Source: JACQPU01 sp039961715
GTDB taxonomy: Bacteria > Bacteroidota > Ignavibacteria > UBA10030
DNA length: 57,555 nt
Direction of reading: 5' to 3'
NCBI GenBank assembly: GCA_039961715.1
Contig: JABRVW010000028.1
Span: 1 to 57,555 of the forward strand
Below, one piece after another: positions 43,637 to 52,819 of this stretch. How positions within the stretch are numbered: position 1 is the stretch's first letter; each line of letters opens with the position of its first letter. Under the pieces are notes generated by a model that worked only from the letters and a program-made list of their open reading frames with translations, had not been told where the DNA came from and did not search any database. The position numbers were made by a program, and so were the translations under genes.

Positions 43637-44527
43637 GTGAAACACATTGTGACCCTTCTTCGTCCCCGGCAGTGGGTGAAGAATCTGTTCCTGTTCGCGC
43701 CTCTCATCTTCTCGAAACATCTCTTTGAGGAAGGCTATTTTCTCACGACCCTGGCCGGGTTCTTCTCGTTTTGCCTCCTGTCAAGCGGTGTCTACGTCGT
43801 CAACGACATCTTTGACCGCGAGGCTGACAAGAGCCATCCGGTTAAACGAAACCGTCCGATCGCGGCCGGGTTGGTATCCGTCAACGCGGGATATGTCATT
43901 GCCGCCATTCTGATTCTCCTCGCCGCGGGAATCGCCTCGTCCCTCAACTCAGCCTTTCAGCTTGCGGCGGGCCTTTATCTCCTCCTGAATCTGTCCTATT
44001 CCGTGCGCCTGAAGCACGTCATCCTCCTGGATGTTTTTATCATCGCAGCAGGATTCATGCTCCGCGTCCTCGCAGGTGCCTTCGTCATTGAGGTGGAAGT
44101 CTCGCACTGGCTTGTGTTGTGCACGCTGTTCATCTCCCTGTTCCTGGCCCTCTCAAAACGCAGAGGGGAGCTTCTCCTCGAACGTGTGACAGGGGAAGTG
44201 TCCGGAAGGGAGGTCCTGAAGGAATACGATACGGCGTTCGCCGATCAAATGATCACGATCTCAGCCTCCGGAATGGCCATCTCGTATGCCCTCTACACCG
44301 TGGCTGAGAGGACCGTCACAATTTTCAAGACGGAAAATCTTATCTTTACGACGGTCTTTGTCTTGTTCGGCATTTTTCGGTATCTTTATCTCCTGAAGAA
44401 GAAAAGCACCGAGGACAACCCGACGTTGATCCTGGTGACCGACCCGGTGATGATGGTCAACGTTGCGGCGTGGTTTGTCGCCTGTGTGGTGATCATCTAT
44501 GCCGCCGAACTACAGGCTTGGTTCTAG
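43637..44527 (+). CDS. UbiA-family prenyltransferase, decaprenyl-phosphate phosphoribosyltransferase-like
   Basis: A 296-residue membrane protein with about nine helices. NDIFDREADKSHPVKRNRPI (about residues 54-73) is the first aspartate motif, with the HPxKxxRPIAxG pattern characteristic of decaprenyl-phosphate phosphoribosyl (DPPR) synthases rather than ubiquinone enzymes. These put phosphoribose on a polyprenyl phosphate on the way to arabinose-containing polymers. I start at GTG 43637 (VKHIVTLLRPRQWVKN), as longer frames overlap the mutase gene. Its lipid substrate here is unknown. Confidence 0.82.
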   Translation: MKHIVTLLRPRQWVKNLFLFAPLIFSKHLFEEGYFLTTLAGFFSFCLLSSGVYVVNDIFDREADKSHPVKRNRPIAAGLVSVNAGYVIAAILILLAAGIASSLNSAFQLAAGLYLLLNLSYSVRLKHVILLDVFIIAAGFMLRVLAGAFVIEVEVSHWLVLCTLFISLFLALSKRRGELLLERVTGEVSGREVLKEYDTAFADQMITISASGMAISYALYTVAERTVTIFKTENLIFTTVFVLFGIFRYLYLLKKKSTEDNPTLILVTDPVMMVNVAAWFVACVVIIYAAELQAWF

Positions 44528-44532
44528 CGCAC

Positions 44533-45678
<1,146 letters not shown>

Positions 45679-45694
45679 CTTCTCCGTTCGGTCA

Positions 45695-46567
45695 ATGACT
45701 TCCCGAACACGGGCGGAACTGCTCCTTCTATCCTGCACGCTCATCTGGGGCGGAACCTTTGCCGTCACGAAATCCGGCCTCGAGGAAATCTCTCCGCTTC
45801 TGCTGATCACGCTCCGCTTTGTCATTGCCACCATGCTGTTTCTGCCGTTTGCGAAACTGGGCAGCGTTCCGATGACGGCGGTGACCGTGAAGGGTGGGGT
45901 CATCGTCGGGATTCTTCTCTTTGTGGGATTTGTGACGCAGACGATTGGGCTGGAGTATACGACGGCTTCGAAATCGGGATTTATCACCGGCTTGCTTGTC
46001 GTCTTCACGCCGCTCTTCCAGGTTCTCATAGAACGGAAGACCCCGCGGGCCGGAAATATTGCAGGCGTGGTGCTGGTAACGACGGGGCTGTACTTGTTGA
46101 CTTCCCCGGAGGGCTCGGAGTTCAACATGGGCGACGGCTTGACGCTGGTCTGCGCGGCGGTGTTTGGCCTCTACATCGTGTATCTCGATTTGTATACGAA
46201 AGAAGGGAACGTGCGGCAGATCGCGTTTCTGCAGTTTGCCATCACGGGGTTCGGATCTTTGGCGGGGGCGTTGTTCTTCGAAGATATGATGATCACGGTG
46301 GGATGGAACACCATCGGAACTGTGGCATACCTCGCCTTGCTCGCGACGCTGTATACGCTGACGGTCCAGACACGCTATCAGAAGGAAACCACGCCGACAC
46401 GAGCGGCGATCATTTTCTCCGTTGAACCTGTCTTCGCCGCTTTCATTGCCTATCTTGCCTTGGGGGAGACGATCGGGGCCGCCGGCGTCCTCGGAGGAGG
46501 ATTGATCATTGCCGGCCTGATTGTCTCCGAGCTTTCGGATGTGCTCTTCAGGCCAAGATCTCAATAG
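45695..46567 (+). CDS. EamA-family transporter (DMT superfamily)
   Basis: A 290-residue membrane protein with ten hydrophobic segments and two EamA repeats. TLIWGGTFAVTKSGLEEISP near residue 14 opens the first repeat, and EPVFAAFIAYLALGE near residue 248 is the typical end of the second. Substrates of such proteins are metabolites such as amino acids or nucleosides and cannot be read here. Its 3' end overlaps the convergent minus-strand gene by 7 bases. Confidence 0.88.
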   Translation: MTSRTRAELLLLSCTLIWGGTFAVTKSGLEEISPLLLITLRFVIATMLFLPFAKLGSVPMTAVTVKGGVIVGILLFVGFVTQTIGLEYTTASKSGFITGLLVVFTPLFQVLIERKTPRAGNIAGVVLVTTGLYLLTSPEGSEFNMGDGLTLVCAAVFGLYIVYLDLYTKEGNVRQIAFLQFAITGFGSLAGALFFEDMMITVGWNTIGTVAYLALLATLYTLTVQTRYQKETTPTRAAIIFSVEPVFAAFIAYLALGETIGAAGVLGGGLIIAGLIVSELSDVLFRPRSQ

Positions 46568-47553
46568 AGGCCGGGCGGGAGGGAGCGCTCCAGCACCTCC
46601 ACCGTATAACATCCTACTACGCCCTCACCGCCATCGACATTCGAGTACCCTGGCTCGTCCACGCGAATCGTGAATTCATCCCCCCACGCGTTGACAATGC
46701 TGTAATAGTGATACAAGTGCTCTTCGATTTGATTCAGAAGAAACACCGCCCGGCGAATGGTGACACTGCCCGGAGGATGCCGGAGGTGAACGTCCGAAGC
46801 CGTGATCCTGAAGGCGGAGACCGCGAAATGGTTGCGAAACGGATTCTCGGGGGCTCCGGCCTCCGTGCTTTCTCGCCGCTTCACGCCGGGATACTCGGGG
46901 TTGATCGGTTGGCCGTCGGATGATACCGAACGATAGAACGCAGGTACCTCGACTCTTCTTGTTTCAGTTCCTCCACCGGTTGCAAGATCGTACTCCAGGA
47001 AGGCCCTTAACAAATAGCCCATTGCTTCGGGCCCAAGATGGACCTGCACAAACACACTCGCATCATTGTACTGGCCGGGGCTGTCCAGGACATATCCATT
47101 CGTAACAACGATGGCGCCTTTGGAAGGCATTCTCGCCGTCGCCGAAAAGGTTCCGAGAGCGGGTGAGACGGCATTGAGCCGTACGAAGGATCCGAAAGGA
47201 ATGGACAAGGGATGGAGAATGAATGCCTGAATGTCAGTCTGATACCGGGATTTGTCTCTTCTGGTGATCACGGTGTCATTGAGCGGATGCGGCACTCCAT
47301 CGAGAAAGAAGGTGACGGCAAGGTCGGGGATCGGTGGATCCTCCGTTCGTTCATACGGATCAAAGTTCGGCGGGTCGTAGGTCCGGGAGGCGCGCACCAC
47401 TACCGTGTCACTCGCCGTAGAAAGGATGCTGTAAAGAACGACGCGTTCCCGGAAGGGAGCCTTTGGATTGAAGGCCGTGTCGCAGGCAGGTGCGAAGGCC
47501 GCCATTGCCAGCAATGTCGTGACGGAGAAGATGAACCGCATGGGATGAAACAC
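46561..47553 (-). CDS. lipoprotein, DUF4249-like
   Basis: About 330 residues, starting with a signal peptide and the lipobox-like FAPAC near residue 24. The rest looks like an extracytoplasmic beta-rich protein: a VVLYSILSTASDTVVVRASR start, two Ig-like regions, and YHYYSIVNAWGDEF near residue 285. This pattern resembles the DUF4249 family, usually found beside TonB-dependent receptors in Bacteroidota, though no receptor gene is here. GTG 47553 (3 bases after GGAGGGGGG) and ATG 47541 are both possible starts. Confidence 0.65.
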   Translation of the reverse strand: MFHPMRFIFSVTTLLAMAAFAPACDTAFNPKAPFRERVVLYSILSTASDTVVVRASRTYDPPNFDPYERTEDPPIPDLAVTFFLDGVPHPLNDTVITRRDKSRYQTDIQAFILHPLSIPFGSFVRLNAVSPALGTFSATARMPSKGAIVVTNGYVLDSPGQYNDASVFVQVHLGPEAMGYLLRAFLEYDLATGGGTETRRVEVPAFYRSVSSDGQPINPEYPGVKRRESTEAGAPENPFRNHFAVSAFRITASDVHLRHPPGSVTIRRAVFLLNQIEEHLYHYYSIVNAWGDEFTIRVDEPGYSNVDGGEGVVGCYTVEVLERSLPPGLY

Positions 47554-47566
47554 CCCCCTCCGTAAT

Positions 47567-48091
47567 TTACCAGCCCTTCCGCTTTCTCAGCGACGTGATA
47601 TGGGCAACGTGGTGCCTGCCGTGCCAGGCGTAGAGTTGAAGGATGGTCTCGAGCGTCATTGTGCCGTTTTCGGGATGATTCAACGTACGCCGGAAGTCTT
47701 CAGCTTTCAGGTCGTCCAGAAACATCACCCACCTTCGGTGCAGGCTTTCGAGGATGTCGAGCGAGATGTCCACCGGGGCTCCCGCCGCCTCCGGGAGTTT
47801 TGCCCATGCCGCTTCGTCATAGGGCTTGATCGTCGGATGCTCCTCGGTAATCGCCAGTTTAAACCTCACGTAGGCATTCATATGGCTGTCGGCAAGGTGG
47901 TGAACAACCTGGCGGAGTGTCCATCCGCCATCACGATATGGCGTATCCAATTGAGCATCGTTCAGTCCCGCGACTGCTTTGCGAACATCAACCGGCGCGG
48001 CGGCTATCTGAGCGATGAGCGCTTTGCGATCGTTTTCCGGAAGATCCTTTACGGGCTTGAAGCGTCCGATCGGATAGCGAAGGTCCTCCAT
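47567..48091 (-). CDS. YfiT-type DinB protein (putative bacillithiol transferase)
   Basis: A 174-residue four-helix metal-binding protein. The start (MEDLRYPIGRFKP), GGWTLRQVVHHLADSHMNAY (about residue 55) and the end LYAWHGRHHVAHITSLR match the YfiT/BstA group of DinB proteins, with metal ligands from the three histidines. BstA-like enzymes transfer bacillithiol to electrophiles, so the organism may use bacillithiol or a similar thiol. I start it at 48091 because GGAG lies eight bases upstream; the longer open frame adds 44 unrelated residues. Confidence 0.82.
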   Translation of the reverse strand: MEDLRYPIGRFKPVKDLPENDRKALIAQIAAAPVDVRKAVAGLNDAQLDTPYRDGGWTLRQVVHHLADSHMNAYVRFKLAITEEHPTIKPYDEAAWAKLPEAAGAPVDISLDILESLHRRWVMFLDDLKAEDFRRTLNHPENGTMTLETILQLYAWHGRHHVAHITSLRKRKGW

Positions 48092-48229
48092 GGTTATTTC
48101 TCCAACGCATAACGGTTCGTGATGAACGGCATCTTCTGCAGGTAACCGGCTCCTTTCCGATGAATGCTTTGAATACCCGTCACTTCGGATTGATGGTTTC
48201 CATCCTTCGGGGTGGCCGTACAAGCCCGC

Positions 48230-49561
48230 CTAGATTGCCTCGGAGATGCTTGAGAAGGTGAACCCGCTGACGCGAAGAGCGGGAACGGACATGGTGGCGC
48301 TTCTCGACTCCCTCGGCGGAACGCGCACGGATTCCGTCATCGCCTCGACCTGCTGGAGGATTGCGGCAGGGCTCTCATTCCAACGGAAATTCATCACGGG
48401 ATGAGAGATGGACCCGTCCTCAACCCAGAATACACCGTCCCTCGTCAGTCCCGTGAGGAGCAGGGTTTGTGGATTGACCGATCGAATATACCACAGGCTC
48501 GTGACCAGAACCGCGCGTTCCGTGGACGCAATGAGATCTTCGAGAGTTCCTTTCCCTCCCGAAAAGAGAATGTTTGAAGGGAAGGGGATGGGGGAGACCT
48601 GCTGTTTCTTTGCCCAAAACCGGGAGACGTGGAGGTTCTTCACGGTGCCACCGGTGATCCATTCGACGCGCTTCTGCGGCAAGCCTTCCGAACCCCAAGG
48701 GAAACCCGGAACCGAAGGGTCAACGGGATCGGAATTGATGTGGATCATGTCCGAAAAGAGTTTTTCCCCGATCCGCGTGCCGCCACCCTTTTTCGCGAAA
48801 TAGCTCCTGCCTTCATCGGCGTTTCGGGCGTCCATGGAAAAGAGAAGCGAGCGTACCATGTCCGCCACACACGAAGGCTCAAGAATCGCCGGATAGTTTC
48901 CGGGTTCCAGTCTGCGGGGCCGGACCGAACGTTGCGCCTTCTCGACGGCAATGGCGGAGAGCTCCCGGAAATCCAATTGGCGGATATCATTTGCTGCGCG
49001 CGACACCCATCCTGATCCGCCACCTTCTTCTGTTCGCACCGTTTCAGAAATTGATGCCGTGGTCGATCGATGATAGCCGAAGAGACCGGCAGAATTTCCA
49101 ATGGCATCGGCGTTTGCGCCGATCCGAAGGAATCCGGCGGCAACTAGCCCTCGTTCTGCAGCATCACGAATACACACTTCTGCGGCAGGCGCCAGGCCGG
49201 CGGTGCCCGTTCGGGCGGTTTCCTCAACCCACGCGTCCGGAGCGGAATAGTCCTGCGGACCCAATGCAGGCATGAATTCAGGGTCTTCGGGCGCAAGGCG
49301 CGCCAGTTCCTCCGAACGCCGAATGACGCTGCGGAGTGATTCATCATCCGTCTGGTTCACGCGTGCGGTCCCGCTACGCGTACCGAACGTACTGCGCACC
49401 GAAATAACGGCATCGGTAGATTGCCCGCTTGTGGAAGGAGTATTCCGAGCGAAGCGGAGATGCGAAACGGTCTCCGCGGAAATCGATACCTCGGTTTCGT
49501 CTGCCCGGGCAAGCTTGACAATGCGTTCGACAATCGATCGGGCTTCTTGTTCGGTGAGCAT
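48230..49561 (-). CDS. metalloprotease-like subunit TldE (PmbA)
   Basis: Partner of TldD in a heterodimeric zinc protease. The 443-residue protein has the family fold but lacks the HExxxH metal site, as expected for TldE. It has no signal peptide or membrane segment. It starts 1 base after the tldD gene, so the two are co-transcribed with tldD first. GGNG-like and C-terminal GLTRDGVFWVEDG segments fit the family. TldD/E mature peptide antibiotics and degrade labile proteins. Confidence 0.88.
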   Translation of the reverse strand: MLTEQEARSIVERIVKLARADETEVSISAETVSHLRFARNTPSTSGQSTDAVISVRSTFGTRSGTARVNQTDDESLRSVIRRSEELARLAPEDPEFMPALGPQDYSAPDAWVEETARTGTAGLAPAAEVCIRDAAERGLVAAGFLRIGANADAIGNSAGLFGYHRSTTASISETVRTEEGGGSGWVSRAANDIRQLDFRELSAIAVEKAQRSVRPRRLEPGNYPAILEPSCVADMVRSLLFSMDARNADEGRSYFAKKGGGTRIGEKLFSDMIHINSDPVDPSVPGFPWGSEGLPQKRVEWITGGTVKNLHVSRFWAKKQQVSPIPFPSNILFSGGKGTLEDLIASTERAVLVTSLWYIRSVNPQTLLLTGLTRDGVFWVEDGSISHPVMNFRWNESPAAILQQVEAMTESVRVPPRESRSATMSVPALRVSGFTFSSISEAI

Positions 49562-49562
49562 G

Positions 49563-51116
49563 TCAGGATCGTGTTCCGGTGTTCAGAATGTTGATGTTTC
49601 GGAATCGTGCAGGGGTGCAGCCGTGGCTGACGGCGTTGGATTGGCCCGGCTCGCCCTTGCCGTCGTTGAAGGAGCCGCCAAGAGTATACTCCTCCTTGCT
49701 GCAGATCGCATCGCAGGAATTCCAGAAATCCGGCGTTCGCGCCTGGTAGGCAACGTCCTTCAACATTCCTGTGATCCTGCCGTTTCGTATTTCGTAAAAC
49801 GTCTGTCCACCGAATTGAAAATTGTACCGTTGGTGATCGATGCTGTAACTCCCGCGGCCCTTGATGAAGATTCCGTCTTCCGTGTCGCTGATGAGCTGTG
49901 CAAGGGACAAGGGTTCAGGCCCCGGCGAAAGCGAGACGTTCGGCATCCTCTGAAAGGGAACGTCGGCCCAACTCTGCGCGTACGAACAGCCATAGGATTC
50001 CTTGCGGCCGATCCAGTGCGCCTGATCGCGCGTGGTCTGATAGTCGACGAAAATCCCTTCTTTCACAAGGTGCCACTCTTTTGTGGGCACCCCGTCATCG
50101 TCGTAGCCGCACGTGGCAAGCCCGCCGGGCTGGGTCTTGTCGGCCACGAAGTTGACAAGTGGGCTTCCGAACCTGAACGTTCCCAGCTTGTCCGGCGTGA
50201 GAAAGCTGGTTCCGGCGTAGTTGGCTTCCATGCCGAGTGCCCTGTCGAGTTCGGTGGGATGGCCGACGGATTCATGGATCGTGAGCCAGAGGTTGGAGGG
50301 ATGAAGGACAAGATCTCTTTTTCCGGGTTCAACGGGCTTTGCCGTGTGTTTCTCAAGGACATCCTGAGCCGCCTGCCGGATGTCGTTGTCCCAGGGATAT
50401 TCCTCAACATACTCGTAACCCAATCCCTGGGGTTCAGAGTACGCATTCCGGCTTTGAAAGGATCCCCGTGCCCGATCGACTGAAGTGACGGTGAACGTTG
50501 GATAACATCGATACAGAGTTTGTTCGATGACGGACCCATCGGACGAAGCAAAGAATTTGTTTTCCCGGACAAGGGCCATGAACGATGAGCAGAAGGTTAC
50601 TCCCTGGACTGCAAGGGCTCTGGCATTCAGATTCAACAGGAACTGAGTCTTCTCCTTCAACGGAACAGCGAAAGGATCCTTCTTATGCGGGGTTTGCCAG
50701 GTGGCAAGAATGGTCTTGACCGGTGCGAGCGTAACGGGTTCCTTTTGGAGCTGTGAGTTGGCGCGGGCGATGGCTACGGCTTCCCGCGTGATCCGGCGAA
50801 CTTCGTCGACTGTCAGGATGTGGCTTGCCGCAAAACCCCACGTACCATTGACAATCACCCTCACACCGAATCCCGAACTTTCCGAATCCGATATTCCTGT
50901 GACCCTCTGTTCCCGGGTTGATACCGATTGAGTGCGGTACAGTCCGATGCGGATGTCTGCATAGGATGCTTTCAGGTTCTCGGCAGTATTCAGCGCGGTT
51001 TCTGCAAGCAGCGAGCGATCAGCCTCTCCACGGGGATAAGGAAATCCGGGTACGTGTGGGAGGAATAAGAACGGCGTACTGGCGGCGGTTGTCTTGAGGA
51101 AATCACGGCGTTTCAT
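49563..51116 (-). CDS. metalloprotease TldD with Tat signal peptide
   Basis: Zinc-dependent subunit of the TldD/E pair. The HESVGH motif (about residues 280-285) is the HExxxH metal site. The N-terminus MKRRDFLKTTAASTPFLFLP is a twin-arginine signal peptide: RR-x-F-L-K followed by a hydrophobic stretch. Most TldD proteins are cytoplasmic, so this version is probably exported already folded. The 517-residue length exceeds the usual 480 by about the signal region. GGAG lies seven bases before the ATG and a promoter lies just upstream. Confidence 0.9.
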   Translation of the reverse strand: MKRRDFLKTTAASTPFLFLPHVPGFPYPRGEADRSLLAETALNTAENLKASYADIRIGLYRTQSVSTREQRVTGISDSESSGFGVRVIVNGTWGFAASHILTVDEVRRITREAVAIARANSQLQKEPVTLAPVKTILATWQTPHKKDPFAVPLKEKTQFLLNLNARALAVQGVTFCSSFMALVRENKFFASSDGSVIEQTLYRCYPTFTVTSVDRARGSFQSRNAYSEPQGLGYEYVEEYPWDNDIRQAAQDVLEKHTAKPVEPGKRDLVLHPSNLWLTIHESVGHPTELDRALGMEANYAGTSFLTPDKLGTFRFGSPLVNFVADKTQPGGLATCGYDDDGVPTKEWHLVKEGIFVDYQTTRDQAHWIGRKESYGCSYAQSWADVPFQRMPNVSLSPGPEPLSLAQLISDTEDGIFIKGRGSYSIDHQRYNFQFGGQTFYEIRNGRITGMLKDVAYQARTPDFWNSCDAICSKEEYTLGGSFNDGKGEPGQSNAVSHGCTPARFRNINILNTGTRS

Positions 51117-51140
51117 GGCAAGGCTCCGGCTGGCGCGGAA

Positions 51141-51169
51141 AAACTACGCAATTAAGGTTCCAAAGTCAA
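51141..51169 (-). promoter_or_regulatory. promoter of tldD-tldE
   Basis: Read on the minus strand, TTGACT (51169 to 51164) and TAGTTT (51146 to 51141) are separated by 17 bp. Transcription would begin near 51134, about 18 nt before the tldD start codon. Confidence 0.65.
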
Positions 51170-51262
51170 TGAGTGCGTTTTCCCACAGGGAAAATCTGGT
51201 TTCTTTTTTGCATATTCAAAGTCGCTGCATTGATCCCAGGATCGTTCCTCACTCAACAATAC

Positions 51263-51844
51263 ATGAATCAGCGCATTCGGCTCATTCTCGCTTCGCGTTC
51301 GCCGCGGAGGCAGTTGCTCTTGAAGCAAATCGGTTATACCTTTGTTGTGCGTCCCAGCCGGATTGAGGAGCAGCTCGATCGCAGACATTCGCCGGCCTGG
51401 AATGCGAAACATCTTGCCCTTAGGAAAGCCGCCGACGTGGCGTCCAGGACAGAAAGAGGCGTTGTCGTTGGGGCGGACACGATCGTTGTGTTGGGGAAGA
51501 GGGTACTGGGAAAGCCGCGTGACCGCGGCGAGGCAACGCGGATGCTCCGCTCGTTGAGCGGACGATCCCATTCTGTGTACACGGGATTTGCCTTGGTGGA
51601 CTCAGAAAGCGGCCGCATGTATTCTGACGTCGTGAAAACCCGGGTGTGGTTCCGTCCCCTTGGACGGGAAGAGATTGATGCCTATGTGGCCTCGGGCTCT
51701 CCTTTGGACAAGGCAGGCGCGTACGGCATTCAGGACGATTTCGGAGCGGTATTCGTGGAACGCATTCAGGGATGCTTCTACAACGTCGTGGGTTTCCCGC
51801 TCGTCCGGTTCCACAGAGCACTGCAGGCATTTGTGAGTCACTGA
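51263..51844 (+). CDS. maf: Maf-like nucleoside triphosphate pyrophosphatase
   Basis: Hydrolyses non-canonical or surplus nucleotides to monophosphates. LASRSPRRQLLL (about residues 8-19) is the Maf start signature, GADTIVVLGKRVLGKP near residue 70 carries the catalytic Asp, and AGAYGIQDDFGAVFVERIQG near residue 152 is conserved. I chose ATG 51263 over the longer frame, which adds a hydrophobic, unconserved leader. At 193 residues it is normal. It lies in a divergent gap opposite tldD; I did not find a convincing promoter on its side. Confidence 0.9.
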   Translation: MNQRIRLILASRSPRRQLLLKQIGYTFVVRPSRIEEQLDRRHSPAWNAKHLALRKAADVASRTERGVVVGADTIVVLGKRVLGKPRDRGEATRMLRSLSGRSHSVYTGFALVDSESGRMYSDVVKTRVWFRPLGREEIDAYVASGSPLDKAGAYGIQDDFGAVFVERIQGCFYNVVGFPLVRFHRALQAFVSH

Positions 51845-51866
51845 ACGAATCCGGAGCCATCAGGAA

Positions 51867-52289
51867 ATGGCAAAGAAGATCCGAGTTCTTGTTGCGAAAG
51901 CGGGCCTTGACGGGCATGACCGCGGAGCGAAGGTCGTTGCCGCCGCTCTGCGGGATGCCGGCATGGAGGTGATTTACACGGGTTTGCGCAAAACACCGGA
52001 AATGATCGTCGAGGCCGCGCTGCAGGAGGATGTTGATGTCATAGGCATCAGTCTCCTCAGCGGCGCTCACATGACCATTTTCCCTCGAATCCTTGCCCTC
52101 ATGAAGGAAAAAGGGCTGGAGGATGTTCTGCTCTTTGGCGGTGGTATTATCCCGGATCAGGATATCGAGGCGCTCAAGAGGATGGGAGTCGGTGAGCTGT
52201 TCACGCCCGGAGCATCGACGATTGAGATCGTCGAGTATGTTCGATCATGGGCCAAGGAACATCGAAAAGGAGTGGCGGCGCAATCCTGA
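51867..52289 (+). CDS. methylmalonyl-CoA mutase, cobalamin-binding subunit
   Basis: A stand-alone 140-residue B12-binding domain. KAGLDGHDRGAKVVAAAL (about residues 11-28) contains the DxHxxG cobalt ligand motif (DGHDRG), SLLSGAH near residue 62 and FGGGIIPDQD near residue 93 complete the pocket. It is the missing C-terminal part of the mutase whose catalytic subunit is encoded at 41955-43625. It starts 22 bases after maf, on the same strand, and is followed by a strong terminator. Confidence 0.93.
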   Translation: MAKKIRVLVAKAGLDGHDRGAKVVAAALRDAGMEVIYTGLRKTPEMIVEAALQEDVDVIGISLLSGAHMTIFPRILALMKEKGLEDVLLFGGGIIPDQDIEALKRMGVGELFTPGASTIEIVEYVRSWAKEHRKGVAAQS

Positions 52290-52312
52290 CCGTCACACAA
52301 ATAGTCGGCGAC

Positions 52313-52350
52313 CAAAAAAAAATCCCGTCTGGGTTGTTCAGACGGGATTT
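52313..52350. terminator. terminator shared by mcm B12-subunit gene and cold-shock gene
   Basis: Arms AAATCCCGTCTG (52320-52331) and CAGACGGGATTT (52339-52350) form a perfect 12-bp stem with a 7-nt loop. An A-run at 52313-52322 becomes a T-run on the minus strand, making it an excellent terminator for the cold-shock gene. On the plus strand the T-tail is short but the stem is strong, so it may serve both convergent genes. Confidence 0.9.
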
Positions 52351-52374
52351 CTGCTTTCCGGAGGAGAGCAGGGT

Positions 52375-52575
52375 TCAGACTTTGGAGACCTTCACGGCCT
52401 GCAAGCCCTTGGGACCTTGTTCAACTTCGAACTGCACGTTGTCGCCTTCGTTGAGAGTCTTGTATCCCTCGCCGGAGATCGACTTATAGTGCACGAATAC
52501 GTCTTCACCCGTGCTCCGCTTGATGAAGCCGTATCCCTTGGCATTGTTGAACCATTTAACGGTACCCTGTTCCAT
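52375..52575 (-). CDS. cold shock protein, CspA family
   Basis: A 66-residue single-strand nucleic acid chaperone. The RNP1-like KGYGFI (about residues 13-18) and RNP2-like DVFVHY (about 25-30) motifs are intact. ATG 52575 is chosen for its AGGGAAG site and family length. The longer frame upstream covers the leader and is not coding. Both its long leader and promoter position are typical of cold-induced csp genes. Confidence 0.95.
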   Translation of the reverse strand: MEQGTVKWFNNAKGYGFIKRSTGEDVFVHYKSISGEGYKTLNEGDNVQFEVEQGPKGLQAVKVSKV

Positions 52576-52777
52576 AAGGATACTTCCCTTATTGGTTGAA
52601 CATGTACACCGGATCTTGTCTCTCAGAACACTCCCCTCCCCGACATTAACGCAGGAAAGGATCCATTGTTCAGCGAGGTACAAGTCCCTTGGGCTTTCCC
52701 TGCACACCAGACTGCACGCCACGAGGCTGGTACTGCTTAACAACTCTTGATGAAACAAAAACGGTGCGTTGAATTGC
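52576..52777 (-). promoter_or_regulatory. long 5' untranslated leader of the cold shock gene
   Basis: The leader from the predicted start near 52777 to the ATG at 52575 is about 200 nt without a plausible gene. Long structured leaders of this length control translation of cspA-type mRNAs by temperature-dependent folding. I did not work out a specific fold. Confidence 0.5.
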
Positions 52778-52783
52778 AGCCGT

Positions 52784-52812
52784 AGTATACTACTCGACCG
52801 AGAAAAAAGCAA
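52784..52812 (-). promoter_or_regulatory. promoter of the cold shock gene
   Basis: On the minus strand TTGCTT (52812 to 52807), 17 bp, TATACT (52789 to 52784). The -10 lies within a perfect 12-bp palindrome, GTAGTATACTAC at 52782-52793, that could be a regulator site. It sits just after the end of the polymerase gene. Confidence 0.7.
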
Positions 52813-52819
52813 GATGGCC

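Noticed and set aside
49272..50483. 403-codon plus-strand open frame opposite tldD/tldE
   Set aside because: Antisense to two recognised genes and without family features.
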